Source of the DNA: Epinephelus fuscoguttatus
Lineage: Eukaryota; Chordata; Actinopteri; Perciformes; Serranidae
Length of the DNA stretch: 64,000 nt
NCBI RefSeq assembly: GCF_011397635.1
Contig: NC_064754.1
Location: forward strand, 31,228,543-31,292,542
Reading direction: 5' to 3'
Each line of letters starts with the position of its first letter. The first letter of the stretch is position 1. The position numbers and the translations under genes are program-made. Below the pieces are notes generated by a model. The model was not told the DNA's origin, ran no database searches, and worked only from the letters and a program-made list of their open reading frames with translations. Positions 59,963-64,000 of this stretch are shown in pieces.

Positions 59963-60774
59963 AGTTGGAGATTAAAACACCACAACGTGTCCGTTCTGAG
60001 TGTGTGCGAAGGCATGTTGCATGCATGTTTGTGTGTCTGTGGAAATATGCATATGTGGCGCGTGTGTGAGGGAGGGAATCCAACAACACAGCAGCTGGGT
60101 TACAGCAGCAGCTCCCTTCACTCACAACAACAAGGAGTGGAAAAAGGAAAGACCATGCTGCGTTTTAGAGAAGAAAAATCATATCCAGGCAAGACAGACT
60201 ATAAGGCTGTTCTTTTGGAAAATAGGCTCTGTACAGCATTTATTTTGACCCATAAATATTTCAGAGTAAGACGGGAAGTGTTCTCCATGACCAGCTAGGG
60301 ACTTGTGCCTGCATCTGCTGGTGAGAGGCAAAGGGGAGGAGGAAATATCATGCTATATCTGTCCTGGGACACTCTCCAGGGTAAGTGCTTGGGATCTGTG
60401 TGCGAGTGTGTGAAAGTTTGTGTGTGTGTGTGTGTTCACGATGGGGTTACAAATAAGCGGATGGGCATATTCATACGTCCACTGATAAACAGACAGGCTG
60501 CAGCTCCCACAAACATGGTGGTTCAAGGCAACATAGGAAAAAGAAAAGACTGAGACTCTCTGCTGGAAACTTCTGGGCTCCAGGAAGACCAAAACCACAC
60601 CAGGGCGGTTCAGATCAGTCAGAACCTGAAACCTTTGGCACTGATCGTGGCAGAAATCCGACCATACAAGATCAGCTCTTGAATATACCCCAGTAAACAA
60701 CTGCAGGCGACAGAGAGGGAGCAGAACTTAGTGTGGAACTTTGAGGATATCGGACGAGACAAAGGAGAGCAGTC

Positions 60775-63211
<2,437 letters not shown>

Positions 63212-63644
63212 TAATAGTGGAAGAAATGCACTGTGCTGTTTGGGAATGATCCAAGGCATACACTGATGCACGATAGTCAGGCTGCAACTTCGGAACACAC
63301 CCACCAGTTTCAAATGCAAAAAAGTATTTGTTAGTTTATTGTTCATTTTCTAACCTCTAGTTAATAAAGGAATACTTCACCCACAAAATTATAATTTGTA
63401 TATGAATTACTTACCCAGTGTAATCGTGAAGAAAAGTTTGTTTTGCTGGCATCTCTGCTCGATGAATGAATAACCCAAAAACAGAGAAAACACTTGATCT
63501 ATTGAAGTAAAACTGGGTGCACATATAACAACATCAAAACTATATCACTATCACTACTATTTTAAATGCTTTTGCATATGAGTAATACGCAAGGGCAAGT
63601 ATGTGTATTGGAACTTTTTAGCAGAGTGCAAACAAACAACCTGG

Positions 63645-64000
63645 TCTCACTCCAAAGTCATCGAAATCTGGTGCTTGGGCAGTGTCTTGTGGCATCAGAC
63701 AGTGTTGAAAAAAGCCATCCTTTAATGTCGGCATGATATGCGGCCGGTTGGCAGCGTCAGGGGGAAACGCAGTGGGACGAGAACAAAAGTTAAGGCAGTA
63801 AAAGTCCAAGTAGGGTGGGTCGGAGGGGGGCGGGTAGGCGCAACAAAAACGACTTTCACCCGGGAGAGCAGTGTTTGTGTCCCATAAGATTCTAAAGCCA
63901 AACCCTGTTCTTTTTTTCCTAAACCCAACCACATGCGTTAGTTGTTGGAGGAAAAAAAAACCTCAATTTGCATTGCTGTACCAATGTAGTGTGTTTATTT
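63645..64000. repeat. Interspersed repeat B, copy 2 (cut by window end)
   Basis: Starts TCTCACTCCAAAGTCATCG like 5279 and follows that copy for about 300 bases with indels. The right end lies outside the window. Confidence 0.65.

Larger units (their letters stand above)
58356..60774 (+). other. samd1 3' UTR and gap to the VCP-like gene
   Basis: A CA repeat (58462-58499) and an AATAAA at 59957-59962 suggest a 3' UTR of about 1.6 kb. The remainder to 60774 probably includes the promoter/5' UTR of the next gene; no clear motif was seen. A 266-codon open stretch at 59498-60298 has no family resemblance and is not annotated as a gene. Confidence 0.45.

Noticed and set aside
59498-60298. Open frame of 266 codons on the + strand after samd1
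   Set aside because: Reads as low-complexity translation with no family motif, and it spans the probable samd1 polyadenylation signal.

Overview
The window looks like nuclear DNA of a ray-finned fish, probably a percomorph. Evidence: compact intron-rich vertebrate genes with GT/AG splice sites, very many CA/TG microsatellites, and a transposon mix typical of teleosts (Tc1-like, hAT, PIF/Harbinger, Penelope-like, L2- and Tx1/L1-like LINEs, tRNA-derived SINEs). No bacterial, viral or organellar segment was seen.

All five genes are on the + strand. (1) 1-13176: the last 19 coding exons of a complement C3 gene (650 codons: thioester-domain end, CUB, MG8, C345C), cut at its 5' end by the window edge. 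(2) 17504-21877: complete asf1b, a histone H3-H4 chaperone (4 exons, 199 aa). (3) 25596-42928: complete prkaca, the PKA catalytic subunit alpha (11 exons, 351 aa), with a CpG-rich CCAAT-box promoter and a roughly 4-kb 3' UTR. (4) 47587-58355: complete samd1, a CpG-island-binding winged-helix/SAM protein (7 exons, 664 aa). (5) From 60775 past the window end: the N-terminal domain of a divergent VCP/p97-like AAA ATPase (5 exons seen). The block ASF1B-PRKACA-SAMD1 is also contiguous on human 19p13.12, so this is old vertebrate synteny. C3 lies elsewhere on human 19p. The genes share no pathway; their adjacency is inherited.

Introns and gaps hold most of the transposon remnants. Several have both ends and a target-site duplication visible: a hAT-like MITE (1128-1920), a Tc1-like pseudo-transposon (15912-17099), two PIF/Harbinger-like MITEs (20626-21314, 27031-27470), a hAT MITE (37722-38344), and a SINE with a perfect 17-bp duplication inserted in a BED-finger hAT remnant (54931-55109).

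The most interesting signals are: two C3 introns whose ends carry complementary AC and GT repeats placed to pair across the intron; the VCP-like paralogue, with Ser where human VCP has the disease residue Gly157; a perfect cAMP response element plus five same-strand CCAAT boxes upstream of the PKA gene, and a second perfect CRE inside a Harbinger MITE in its first intron; and two THAP-finger remnants in different repeats. Exon borders were set by hand from reading-frame continuity and family similarity. No database search was run. Comparisons with human proteins are from memory.
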